Assembly: GCA_965249215.1 (NCBI GenBank)
Contig: CBDFLN010000001.1
Location: forward strand, 1,054,001-1,118,000
Length of the DNA stretch: 64,000 nt
DNA from: G963667675 sp965249215
GTDB lineage: Bacteria; Chloroflexota; Dehalococcoidia; Lucifugimonadales; UBA3495
Direction: 5' to 3'
The translations under genes and the position numbers were made by a program. The first letter of the stretch is position 1. Each line of letters starts with the position of its first letter. Below the pieces are notes generated by a model. The model worked only from the letters and a program-made list of their open reading frames with translations, did not search any database and was not told the origin of the DNA. This document shows positions 8,569 through 16,102 of the stretch, one piece after another.

Positions 8569-9762
8569 CTACCGGGCCAGGCCGAAGGGAATCGACTTGG
8601 TCAGAGGGTCGTCCGACTCTTCCATGCGCGCGGCCACCCGCACGACAAGCTTTCCCAGGGCCGTCTCGCTCCAGAACCACTCGTGCAATTGGTCGTCGTC
8701 AGAGGTTGGCCTTTGTTCCATCCGCGCCTCGTAGTAGAACGCCTTCAGGTCGTCCACACAGAACCGTATGTACTGGGGTAGAGGCACCCCCTCAGGGCGT
8801 CCCTCCGCGTCGCCGGCCCCGCCGTCGGCATACGCCTCTAAAAAGCGCACCACGCCCCGGAACCGGCGCTGGGGCACGCCGCATAGGCCCACGCTGGTGC
8901 GGCCGTCGTGTTTCTCGACCCACCGCTCGTAGTAGTGGCGCAGGCCCGTAAGCTCGTCCGCCGGGTTAAGGCTGGCGTCCTTGCCTGAAGGAGCCGCCGA
9001 CGCGTGGAAGAGGATCTCCGGGGCCGTATCGTCGGGGAACTCCTCCAACACCGGCCCCTGCGGACGTTCCAGCAGCTCCAGGGCGGCCCCCAGCACCTGG
9101 CGCTGCAGTTCGGGGTCGTCGGCCCGTCCCAGGGCGTTGCCGAACCCGAAGGGGACCCAGAGAATCCGGGGCGGCTTCACCTTCTCGGCGTGCTCCTTGA
9201 CGAACACCACGCCGGTGGTGGACATCCCCGCTGCCTCGAAGTGCCTGCCGAGCACGCTGACCGCGTGGGAGCACAGGGGTCAAGTGGGGGTCAGGAACAC
9301 TACGTCTACGCCCTCGTCAAGCAGCCCCTGGGTCACTTCCGGGGCAGTGCTGTTGAGGATCTCCGACATGTCCCGCTGCGCGCCCATGAACGAATAGTTG
9401 TTCTCCGCCAGGGAGCCCAACTTCCCTTGGGCCACCAGCTCTTGAAGCCGGTCCACCGGGAAGGTGACGTTTATGTCCCGGTAGATTGCGGCATGGTCGA
9501 ACCCGATGCTCGTGTGGCTCTGCAGTATCTCCGAGGTCTTGACGGCCCGGGGTATCACCCGGTAGCTGGTGTCGCTCCGCCGGTGGTCGGACACAAACGG
9601 CTTGTCTCCCCGCAGGTGCAGTCCGGCGGTGGTGACCAGGGCCAGCCTGGACTCGGACAGGGGTTTGGCCAAGGGAGTCCACGGTGTGTCGTCGTGCTCC
9701 ATGCAGGGAAACATCTGGAGCATCTTGCGCTGTACTTCGGCGAGCAGTTCCAACCGCGGCAT
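8569..9762 (-). CDS. GrdB-like reductase family selenoprotein (in-frame UGA = selenocysteine)
   Basis: Two adjacent open frames on the minus strand are one gene split by an in-frame TGA at 9280-9282. Read as selenocysteine the junction is L-T-P-T-U-P-L-C-S-H, a U-x-x-C redox motif at residue 161 of 397. The protein matches the glycine/sarcosine/betaine reductase selenoprotein B family, with conserved R-G-D-K-P-F, N-V-T-F-P-x-D-R-L and N-Y-S-F-M-G pieces before the motif; many relatives carry Cys there. A SECIS-like hairpin follows the UGA. The ATG at 9762 is chosen because AGAGGTAAGG precedes it and the frame upstream is low-complexity. An FAH-family gene lies upstream on the same strand. The actual substrate is unknown; classical GrdB acts with GrdE in amine reductases, absent here. 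Confidence 0.85.
9244..9282 (-). promoter_or_regulatory. SECIS-like element directing UGA to selenocysteine
   Basis: Starting at the UGA (9280-9282, minus strand), the RNA has a lower stem CCUG/CAGG, an internal loop, then CACGC (9267-9263) pairing perfectly with GCGUG (9257-9253) around loop GGUCA. The GGUC loop starts 17 bases after the UGA. In the well-studied E. coli fdhF element GGUC sits 18 bases after UGA on a comparable short stem. Position and loop sequence fit a bacterial SelB-binding element. Confidence 0.75.
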
Positions 9763-9883
9763 TGGCCTTACCTCTGGGTCGCTGTCTGCGGCGCTGGCAG
9801 GCGCGGCGCTGACGCCTAAATTAGAGTCCGGCCACCCGCTTGTCAAGCGGGATGCTGGGGCTGACCGACGAGGGCCCGCGAGT

Positions 9884-9900
9884 CCCCCTTGGGAAGGGGG
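9884..9900. repeat. Short C/G-run hairpin between FAH gene and selenoprotein gene
   Basis: CCCCCTT (9884-9890) and AAGGGGG (9894-9900) form a 7-bp stem with a 3-base loop, followed by further G-runs. It lies in the 162-base gap between two minus-strand genes, so it could attenuate or stabilise the transcript. No T-run follows. Confidence 0.5.
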
Positions 9901-9924
9901 GGTGTGGGGGGGTCCACCCGCCAT

Positions 9925-10842
9925 TCACTCCCGCCGAGTCACCTGGTTGCGCAGCACACCTATGCCTTCAACCTCTAACTCCACCACGTCTCCCGCTTGC
10001 AGCCACCGGTCCAGCTCCAGCCCGCAGCCGCCGCCCACGGTGCCCGAACCGAGAACGTCGCCGGGGTAGAGGGTCTCGTCCATAGAAGCGTGGGCGATCA
10101 TCTGTGGAAAGCTCCAGTGGATGGATCCGATGTTCCCGTCGGACCACAGTTCGCTGTTGATTCGGGCGGTCATCCGTGCGTCGGCAGGATTGAACTCGTC
10201 CGGGGTCACCACCCAGGGTCCCAACGACGTGGCGAAGTCCTTGCCCTTAGCGGGGCCCAGGCCGACGCTCATCTCCTCCATCTGGATGTCCCGGGCGCTC
10301 CAATCGTTCATTACCGTGTACCCGCCGATGTACGCTTCCGCCCCGTCCTCGTTTATGTCGATGCCTTCTTTGCCGATGATGCAGGCCAGCTCCAGCTCGT
10401 AGTCCATCCGCTGCGAGTACCTCGGCCACGTCAGCAGTTGGTCGTGGCCCAGCAGCGACCGGTAGTTGCCCTTGTAGTAGACCGGCATCCGGTACCAGGC
10501 TTCGGGTACGTCCGCTCCCCGGCGGCCCCTGGCGGCCCTGATGTGCTCCTCGAAGGCGATGAAGTCCCTCAACGACGTTGCCTCTACCGAGGGCAGAAAC
10601 ACGACCTCGTCCAGACCCCACCTGGGAGCGTCGTGCTGGTCAAGCTCCCTCACTCCTTGGGACAGCGCCCCCGATTGCTCCGTGTTGTAGGCGATAAGGT
10701 CCACGGCCCGTGCCAGGGGCTCCGTAATCCCCATACGCCCCAACACGGCGGCGCAGTCCACCGCCTGGTTGTTCCCCTGGTCCACGAACCCGACCCTGCT
10801 TTCCCCCGGATGCCCCGGCGACTCGAACCTCATCACTTTCAT
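9925..10842 (-). CDS. Fumarylacetoacetate hydrolase family protein
   Basis: A 305-residue protein of the FAH superfamily from the ATG at 10842 (M-K-V-M-R-F), which has GGGAG upstream; an earlier in-frame start exists but adds a non-conserved tail. The metal-binding region is visible in F-E-E-H-I (~108-112) and the pair E-L-E-L near residue 155, followed by G-Y-T-V-M-N-D-W-S-A-R-D, G-K-x-F-x-x-S-x-G-P-W and G-D-V-L-G-S-G-T-V-G-G-G-C. Family members hydrolyse C-C bonds of beta-diketones, decarboxylate oxaloacetate or isomerise ring-cleavage products with Mg2+ or Mn2+. The 2-hydroxyhepta-diene-dioate type is closest in appearance. It lies upstream of, and probably with, the selenoprotein gene. 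Confidence 0.87.
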   Translation of the reverse strand: MKVMRFESPGHPGESRVGFVDQGNNQAVDCAAVLGRMGITEPLARAVDLIAYNTEQSGALSQGVRELDQHDAPRWGLDEVVFLPSVEATSLRDFIAFEEHIRAARGRRGADVPEAWYRMPVYYKGNYRSLLGHDQLLTWPRYSQRMDYELELACIIGKEGIDINEDGAEAYIGGYTVMNDWSARDIQMEEMSVGLGPAKGKDFATSLGPWVVTPDEFNPADARMTARINSELWSDGNIGSIHWSFPQMIAHASMDETLYPGDVLGSGTVGGGCGLELDRWLQAGDVVELEVEGIGVLRNQVTRRE

Positions 10843-11022
10843 GGCTAGACTCCCATTCTCAACTATGCCTGCAGCCCCAGTATAGACCAGCATCCCTTGG
10901 CCGCGGCCTCTATTCCCACCCGTACCGGTTTTTTGCTAAACTGGCCCGTGGCTCTCTAGTCCCACTTAATGCCGCGGGACCGCTGAGGCCCGGATTAGAC
11001 AACACCGTTAAGGAGAAAGGCT

Positions 11023-11643
11023 ATGCTCTACGAGGTCCGCACCTATACTTTGAGACCCGGCGGGATTCCCGAGTTCGAGAGGACCTTTGCCGAGGCCCTT
11101 CCTCACCGGGAGAAATACTCCAAGCTGGGCGCCTTTTGGCATACCGAGTTCGGCCCTCAGAACCAGGTCATTCACGTTTGGCCTTACGAAGACCTGGCCG
11201 AGCGCACCCGCGTAAGGGCCGAGGCCTCCCAAGATCCCCACTGGCCGCCCAAAAACGACCCCAACATCTACAGGGACATGCAATCCGAGATTTTCCTCCC
11301 CGCAGAGGGTAGCCCCCCCTTGGGAGGCGACCAGGCCCTGGGCAACATCTACGAGATGCGCATTTACACCTACAAAGTAGGCTCCATGCCTGAGGTGATC
11401 AGGCGTTGGGAGGCCGCCATCCCCCACCGCGTGCCGTACTCGCCCATCGCCGCCGCCTGGTACTCAGAAATTGGCAAACTCAACGTGTGGGTCCACATCT
11501 GGCCCTATCAGAGCCTGGAGCACCGGGCCGAGGTCCGCGCCAAGGCCCGCGAGAACCCCAACTGGCCCCCGCCCACCGGCGAGTTCCTGCTTAGCGAGGA
11601 GAACAAGCTGTTGGAGCCCTCTGCTTTCTCGCCCATGCACTAG
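11023..11643 (+). CDS. NIPSNAP family protein with duplicated domain
   Basis: A 206-residue protein made of two homologous ferredoxin-like halves. Each starts with an L/I-Y-E-V/M-R-x-Y-T-Y/L motif (residues ~2-9 and ~110-117) and includes H-x-W-P-Y followed by a R-x-x-x-R/A helix and an N/H-P-x-W-P-P segment. That layout is characteristic of NIPSNAP proteins, dimeric alpha-beta barrels of uncertain function in bacteria, often near degradation genes. RBS AAGGAGAAAGG precedes the ATG closely. It leads a compact plus-strand run with the NTF2-like gene 32 bases downstream. Confidence 0.87.
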   Translation: MLYEVRTYTLRPGGIPEFERTFAEALPHREKYSKLGAFWHTEFGPQNQVIHVWPYEDLAERTRVRAEASQDPHWPPKNDPNIYRDMQSEIFLPAEGSPPLGGDQALGNIYEMRIYTYKVGSMPEVIRRWEAAIPHRVPYSPIAAAWYSEIGKLNVWVHIWPYQSLEHRAEVRAKARENPNWPPPTGEFLLSEENKLLEPSAFSPMH

Positions 11644-11675
11644 GCTCCCGCCCAATCGAGCCCTCAAGAGGAACA

Positions 11676-12071
11676 TTGCAGGCAGACGAGGCAGCCATCC
11701 AGGCGGTGAAAGAGGCCAACCAGAGGTTCTACGACGCCTTCGGCGCCTTGGACATCGATTCCATGGAGGCTGCCTGGGAACCTTCGGAGCGGGCCTTGTG
11801 CGTCCATCCCGGGTGGCCCCCATTGACCGGCTGGGAGCAGATTCGAGAAAGCTGGCGGCGCATCTTCGACAACGCCACGCTGATGCACTTCAACGTCCGC
11901 TACGTCAACGCGGCCGTGCAGGGAGACTGCGGCTGGGTGACCTGCGTCGAGAATATCTCCAGCGTATTGCAGGGGAGGGCCGACAACTTCGGCGTGCTGG
12001 CCACCAACATATTCGTCCGCAACCCGACGGGATGGCGTATGGTCGCCCACCACGCCTCGCCCAACTCGTGA
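11676..12071 (+). CDS. SnoaL/NTF2-like fold protein (DUF4440-type)
   Basis: A 131-residue protein beginning at a TTG codon with AAGAGG 5 bases upstream. No ATG is available at the right place. The order helix (A-I-Q-A-V-K-E-A-N-Q-R-F-Y-D-A-F), central tryptophan, W-E-Q-I-R-E-S-W and a C-terminal sheet ending G-W-R-M-V-A-H-H-A-S is the cone-shaped NTF2-like fold seen in SnoaL-like and DUF4440 proteins. These can be isomerases, small lyases or binding domains. The active residue cannot be assigned. It lies between the NIPSNAP and methyltransferase genes on the same strand and may be co-transcribed with them. Confidence 0.8.
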   Translation: MQADEAAIQAVKEANQRFYDAFGALDIDSMEAAWEPSERALCVHPGWPPLTGWEQIRESWRRIFDNATLMHFNVRYVNAAVQGDCGWVTCVENISSVLQGRADNFGVLATNIFVRNPTGWRMVAHHASPNS

Positions 12072-12102
12072 CGGCGGGCCAATCCTCCACGCCTATAGGC
12101 CT

Positions 12103-12735
12103 ATGTTCAGCCCCGATGACTTTCAACGCATAGACGAGGGCCTCGACAGCCTGTTCTACTCTTGGCCCCGCAAGGTGGTCCATATAGACGCTCAGGCCAT
12201 CGAGGCCGTAGGCTGGGTGTTCCGAGAGTTGATACCTCCTCAAGCAACGGTGCTGGACCTGATGAGCAGCTGGCGTTCCCACTGGCCGGAGGGCCACCCC
12301 AAGAGCGCCATGATCGGCCTGGGGCTGAACTCCGAAGAGATGGCGGATAATCCCGACTTGGACGAATTCGTCATCCGCGACCTGAACCGGGAGCCGGCGC
12401 TGCCCTTTGACGATGAGGTCTTCGACGCCGCGGTGCTGACCGTTTCGGCCCAATACCTGACCCGCCCTGTTGAGACCTTCCAGCAGGTCAACCGCGTTCT
12501 GAAGCCGGGCGGCATATTCGTAGTCACCTTTTCCAACCGCATGTTCCCCACCAAGGCGGTGCGTATTTGGCGGGAGTCCACCGACCGGGGCCGCATCGAA
12601 CTGGTGACCTCCTACATGGAGGCCGCCGGGAACTTCGATGAGATTCGGTCAGGCTTAGTCAACCCGGACAACAGCCTGCCCAACGATCCCCTCTTCGCAG
12701 TTGCCGGCCGCAAGGGTCCAGGGGCAACGGAATGA
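12103..12735 (+). CDS. Class I SAM-dependent methyltransferase
   Basis: A 210-residue protein resembling methyltransferase type 11 domains. Motif I is degenerate (V-L-D-L-M-S-S-W rather than V-L-D-x-G-x-G), but the downstream blocks are clear: L-P-F-D-D-E-V-F-D-A-A-V-L-T (~103-116) and the L-K-P-G-G-I-F-V-V-T-F-S-N strand (~136-148). The missing glycines in motif I could weaken SAM binding, or this is a divergent subfamily; relatives with the D-L-M-S-S-W variant do occur in environmental genomes. It follows the NTF2-like gene by 31 bases and ends about 60 bases before the NAD synthetase start. Substrate is unknown. Confidence 0.8.
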   Translation: MFSPDDFQRIDEGLDSLFYSWPRKVVHIDAQAIEAVGWVFRELIPPQATVLDLMSSWRSHWPEGHPKSAMIGLGLNSEEMADNPDLDEFVIRDLNREPALPFDDEVFDAAVLTVSAQYLTRPVETFQQVNRVLKPGGIFVVTFSNRMFPTKAVRIWRESTDRGRIELVTSYMEAAGNFDEIRSGLVNPDNSLPNDPLFAVAGRKGPGATE

Positions 12736-12796
12736 CTCCGTTGGCATAAGCCAGTCTCGGTCTGTATACTCGGCGGCAAGGACTGGTGGATTGAAC

Positions 12797-14485
12797 ATGG
12801 CGCGAACCTTCCGGCTGGCCTTGGCCCAGATTAACACCACGGTGGGGGACATCCCGGGCAACACGGCCAAGATAGTCGAGTACATCGAGAGGGCGCGCTC
12901 CCTTGGTTGCGACTTGGTCGCCTTCCCAGAACTGGCCGTGACCGGCTATCCGCCGGAGGACCTGGTTTTCAGGCCCCATTTCGTCCGGGAAAACCTGGAA
13001 CGGACGCGGGAGATAGCTGCCGCGACCCAGGGGATCACCGCGGTATACGGCTTCGTAGACGACAGCGGCGGCCTGCGCAACGCAGCCGCGATTGCGCATA
13101 ATGGCGGGCTCGCCGGCGTCTGCCACAAGAGGCGCCTGCCGAACTACGGCGTCTTCGACGAGGCCCGCTACTTCGTACCCGGAGACGCCTGCCCCGTCTA
13201 CCGCCTCGGAGGTGTGCCCTTCGCCGTCAACGTCTGCGAGGACATCTGGTTCGAGGAGGACGACGACCCTGTAGTAGCCCAGAGCCGTTTGGGGGCCAAG
13301 CTGGTGGTCACCATCAACGGCTCGCCCTACCACGCCGGTAAGCTCAAGTCGACACGCGAGAAGCTGGTGTCCGGCCTGGCCTCCCGTTACAACCTGCACC
13401 TCGCCTACGTGAACCTGGTAGGCGGACAGGACGAGCTTGTCTTCGACGGGGCCAGCATGGTCTTCGGTCCCGGCGGCAAGCCAGTCGTGCGAGGGAGCCA
13501 GTTCCAAGAAGAGATGGTCGTGGTCGACCTCCAATTGGAGGAGACCGCCGGCCCGGGATTCGTGGACCTCAGCGGAGCCGCTGGATTGGGCGCCAGGCCG
13601 ACGATCCCGCCCCGCGAGACCAAGACCTACGACGAGGTGGGCGAGGTCTATGCTGCGCTGGTGCTCGGCACCCGGGACTACGTCAGAAAGTGCGGCTTCT
13701 CCAAGGCCTTGGTGGGCTTGTCGGGAGGCGTCGACTCGGCTCTGACCGCGGCCGTGGCCGCGGATGCCCTGGGCCCGGACAACGTGGTGGGCATAACCAT
13801 GCCCTCCCGTTACTCGTCTGAAGGCAGCCTCACCGATTCACGGGAGTTGGCCGCCAACTTGGGCATCGATCTCTGGAACGTTCCCATCGAGCCCGCCCAC
13901 CGGGCCTTCGCCGATATGCTGGAGTCCTACTTCAAGGGCACTGAGCCCAACGTGGCCGAGGAGAACGTTCAGGCCCGGATACGGGGCAATGTGCTGATGA
14001 CCGTCTCCAACAAGTTCGGCTGGATAGTTCTCACGACCGGCAACAAGAGTGAAATGGCCATGGGCTACGCCACCCTCTACGGCGACATGGCCGGCGGGTT
14101 CGCCGTGTTGAAAGACGTGCCTAAGACCCTGGTGTACAGGCTGTGTGAATGGCGCAACTGCAACGGCGACTCCAGGCCGGTGATTCCCCAGGCGATAATC
14201 GACAAGCCTCCCACGGCCGAACTGAAGAACGACCAGTTGGACCAGGACACCCTGCCTCCCTATGACCTGCTGGACCAGGTGGTCAAGGCCTACGTCGAGG
14301 ATGACTGCAGCTATCAGGACATGGTGAGGAGAGAGTTCGATCCCGAAGTGGTGCGCCAGGTGATTCGCGCCGTCGACCTCGCCGAGTACAAGCGCCGACA
14401 GGCGCCGCCGGGGGTCAAGATTACGCCCAGGGCCTTCGGCAGGGACCGCCGCCTGCCCATCGTCAACCGCTACCGGCAGCGCTGA
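12797..14485 (+). CDS. nadE: Glutamine-dependent NAD+ synthetase
   Basis: Makes NAD+ from nicotinic acid adenine dinucleotide, ATP and glutamine in the cytoplasm. The 562-residue protein has the two-domain form. The N-terminal nitrilase-like glutaminase has Glu in F-P-E-L (~45), Lys in H-K-R-R-L-P-N-Y and Cys in N-V-C-E-D-I-W. The C-terminal synthetase has the ATP-pyrophosphatase loop L-S-G-G-V-D-S-A-L, then M-P-S-R-Y-S-S, T-T-G-N-K-S-E and Y-G-D-M-A-G-G. The ATG at 12797 (M-A-R-T-F-R-L) is chosen because the domain starts there; the longer open frame overlaps the methyltransferase gene. It converges on the amidohydrolase gene with 15 bases between stops. Confidence 0.95.
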   Translation: MARTFRLALAQINTTVGDIPGNTAKIVEYIERARSLGCDLVAFPELAVTGYPPEDLVFRPHFVRENLERTREIAAATQGITAVYGFVDDSGGLRNAAAIAHNGGLAGVCHKRRLPNYGVFDEARYFVPGDACPVYRLGGVPFAVNVCEDIWFEEDDDPVVAQSRLGAKLVVTINGSPYHAGKLKSTREKLVSGLASRYNLHLAYVNLVGGQDELVFDGASMVFGPGGKPVVRGSQFQEEMVVVDLQLEETAGPGFVDLSGAAGLGARPTIPPRETKTYDEVGEVYAALVLGTRDYVRKCGFSKALVGLSGGVDSALTAAVAADALGPDNVVGITMPSRYSSEGSLTDSRELAANLGIDLWNVPIEPAHRAFADMLESYFKGTEPNVAEENVQARIRGNVLMTVSNKFGWIVLTTGNKSEMAMGYATLYGDMAGGFAVLKDVPKTLVYRLCEWRNCNGDSRPVIPQAIIDKPPTAELKNDQLDQDTLPPYDLLDQVVKAYVEDDCSYQDMVRREFDPEVVRQVIRAVDLAEYKRRQAPPGVKITPRAFGRDRRLPIVNRYRQR

Positions 14486-14500
14486 CCGGACCGGCCCCGT

Positions 14501-15613
14501 CTAGTCGAAACGGTAAAGCCTGGCGGTGTTTTCCCCGGCGATCATTGCCTTTTCCTCGTCCGGGACGCCCCTGAAGATTTCCTCCAGTATCTCCCGGGAC
14601 TTGGGAAACGTCGACTCGGCGTGGGGGTAGTCCGATCCCCACAGTAGGTTCTCCACCCCGATAAAGTGCCGGAGTTGCACGCCCAGGGCGTCCTCCTGGA
14701 ACCCCAGGAAGACGTTGCGCCGGAAGAAATCGCTGGGAAGGGTGTCGTCCTTGAACCTTTCGCCCTGCACACCCACCGCCCGCTCCTGGTAGAAGTTGTC
14801 CATCCGGCTCATGAAGTAGGGCGCCCACGACACCTCGAACTCCACCACGCCCACCTTCAGCTTGGGGTAACGCTCGAACACCCTCGCGAATATCATGCCG
14901 TTTATGCACTGGCGGGGGTCGTATTCCCGGTTGGGAAAGTCCACCGGGTTCTGCAGCACCACGCCGCCGGTGTCCATGCCGGGCTTCCATCGCGACGTGC
15001 CTACGTGCAGGCTCAGCGGCATGTCCAGGTCCTGGGCGGCGGCCCAGAACGGGTCATAAGCCGAATGTGAGTAAGGCAGTATCGGGTTCACCGAGATCAT
15101 GGCGCCGGCCAGGCCCAGGCCCGCCGCCCGCTCCAGTTCCTCCACCCCGTCGGCGACCGCGTCCAGGTTGATCATGGCGATTCCCTTCAGCCGGTCCGGG
15201 TAGGGCTGGCAAAACTCGGCCAGGTAGTCGTTATAGGCGCGGAAAGCTGCCGAGAGGACGTCGGTGGCGGGCACCCGGAACAGGGTCAGGCCCTGGGATG
15301 GGTACAGCAGCCCGCCGGCCACCCCGTCCACGTCCATGTCCTTCACGTGCTCGTGGGGATCAAGGCCGCCCAGGGGGACGGTCTCCATACTGCCGCCGGT
15401 GGTCAGCTTCTCCGGGTCCTCGAAGCGCAGGCCGGCCTGCTGGTTGATTCCAATCGCTCCGAACCGCAGGCCGTCGCATATCCACTGGTCCTGGCCCTCC
15501 TCGTGCAGCAGCCGGGGGCCGCGTTCCTTGAAGCGCCGGTCTATCCGCTCCGCCCAAAGGTCCTCGGGCTCGACGACGTGGGAGTCCGATGAGATAACCC
15601 GGTATCCTGTCAT
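14501..15613 (-). CDS. Amidohydrolase family protein (PF04909 type)
   Basis: A 370-residue TIM-barrel amidohydrolase of the amidohydrolase-2 group (ACMSD/gamma-resorcylate decarboxylase relatives). The N-terminus has S-S-D-S-H-V-V-E-P, where only one histidine of the usual D-x-H-x-H is retained. Later come S-L-H-V-G-T (~165-170), and W-G-S-D-Y-P-H-A-E-S (~325-334) carrying the conserved Asp and His. Proteins of this subgroup, with D-x-H-V-x-E-P at the start, are very abundant in SAR202-like and other marine genomes; they are thought to be metal-dependent hydrolases or decarboxylases. Specific substrate is not readable. It has its own transcription unit on the minus strand. Confidence 0.87.
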   Translation of the reverse strand: MTGYRVISSDSHVVEPEDLWAERIDRRFKERGPRLLHEEGQDQWICDGLRFGAIGINQQAGLRFEDPEKLTTGGSMETVPLGGLDPHEHVKDMDVDGVAGGLLYPSQGLTLFRVPATDVLSAAFRAYNDYLAEFCQPYPDRLKGIAMINLDAVADGVEELERAAGLGLAGAMISVNPILPYSHSAYDPFWAAAQDLDMPLSLHVGTSRWKPGMDTGGVVLQNPVDFPNREYDPRQCINGMIFARVFERYPKLKVGVVEFEVSWAPYFMSRMDNFYQERAVGVQGERFKDDTLPSDFFRRNVFLGFQEDALGVQLRHFIGVENLLWGSDYPHAESTFPKSREILEEIFRGVPDEEKAMIAGENTARLYRFD

Positions 15614-16102
15614 GGCCTAACCAACCTGAAAGGGTTCGTCTGCGCCGCGAGCTTCAGTCCCAAGCTGCATCCAACTTAGGGTAGCGCCTAGGAACGTAGG
15701 TTGCTCGTATGCGGCGAGACGTATTCTAAGGCTTCCTGGAAAATCCGGTCAACCTGCCTGCCCCGGCGGGTTCGGCGCGGTAACCGTCATTCCGGCCTCC
15801 GAGCCGGAATCCAGGGGTCGGTTTGAGCTTGCCAGACTCCCGCCTTCGCAGGAGTGACGAGGCTGCTTCCAATTCAGGTCGGCATATCGCGAGAGGGAGG
15901 GCTGAAAATTTAGATCCCCTCTCATTCCCTCTCGTTTCCTCCCATATGGGAAGGGTGACCTGCAGGCCGAGTTTTGAGCCCAGCGGTCGGTCGGATATGC
16001 CTGGTGTTATAGTAAAGAGACGGCGCCAGGCTTGGCAATAGGGAACTGTCAGTAGATGGGCGTCGCCAAGCAGTGACGCACTGACGAAAGGCAGGATAGG
16101 CT
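15614..16102. other. Gene-free stretch upstream of the restriction-modification gene
   Basis: Nearly 490 bases with no supported gene. It contains a GTCATTCC-type repeat (15785-15859) and a CCCTCTC/ CCTCTCGTTTCC direct-repeat patch near 15916-15942. The start of the adjacent plus-strand gene has GAAAGGCAGGATAGG before the ATG. No clear promoter was identified. Confidence 0.55.
15785..15859. repeat. GTCATTCC-type intergenic inverted repeat
   Basis: Begins CGTCATTCCGGC, continues with GCCGGAATCCAGGGG and ends CTTCGCAGGAGTGACG, so the outer CGTCATTCC and GGAGTGACG arms can pair. It belongs to the same family as the element at 3511-3572. Confidence 0.65.

Noticed and set aside
9280..9282. Genome-wide reassignment of TGA (for example to Trp or Gly)
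   Set aside because: Other genes in the window end properly at TGA (for example the dioxygenase at 1868 and ispF at 36385) with full-length products.
9280..9924. Two separate genes instead of one selenoprotein
   Set aside because: Both pieces are in the same frame, the sequence across the TGA is conserved, and a SECIS-like hairpin follows, so a single gene is the better reading.
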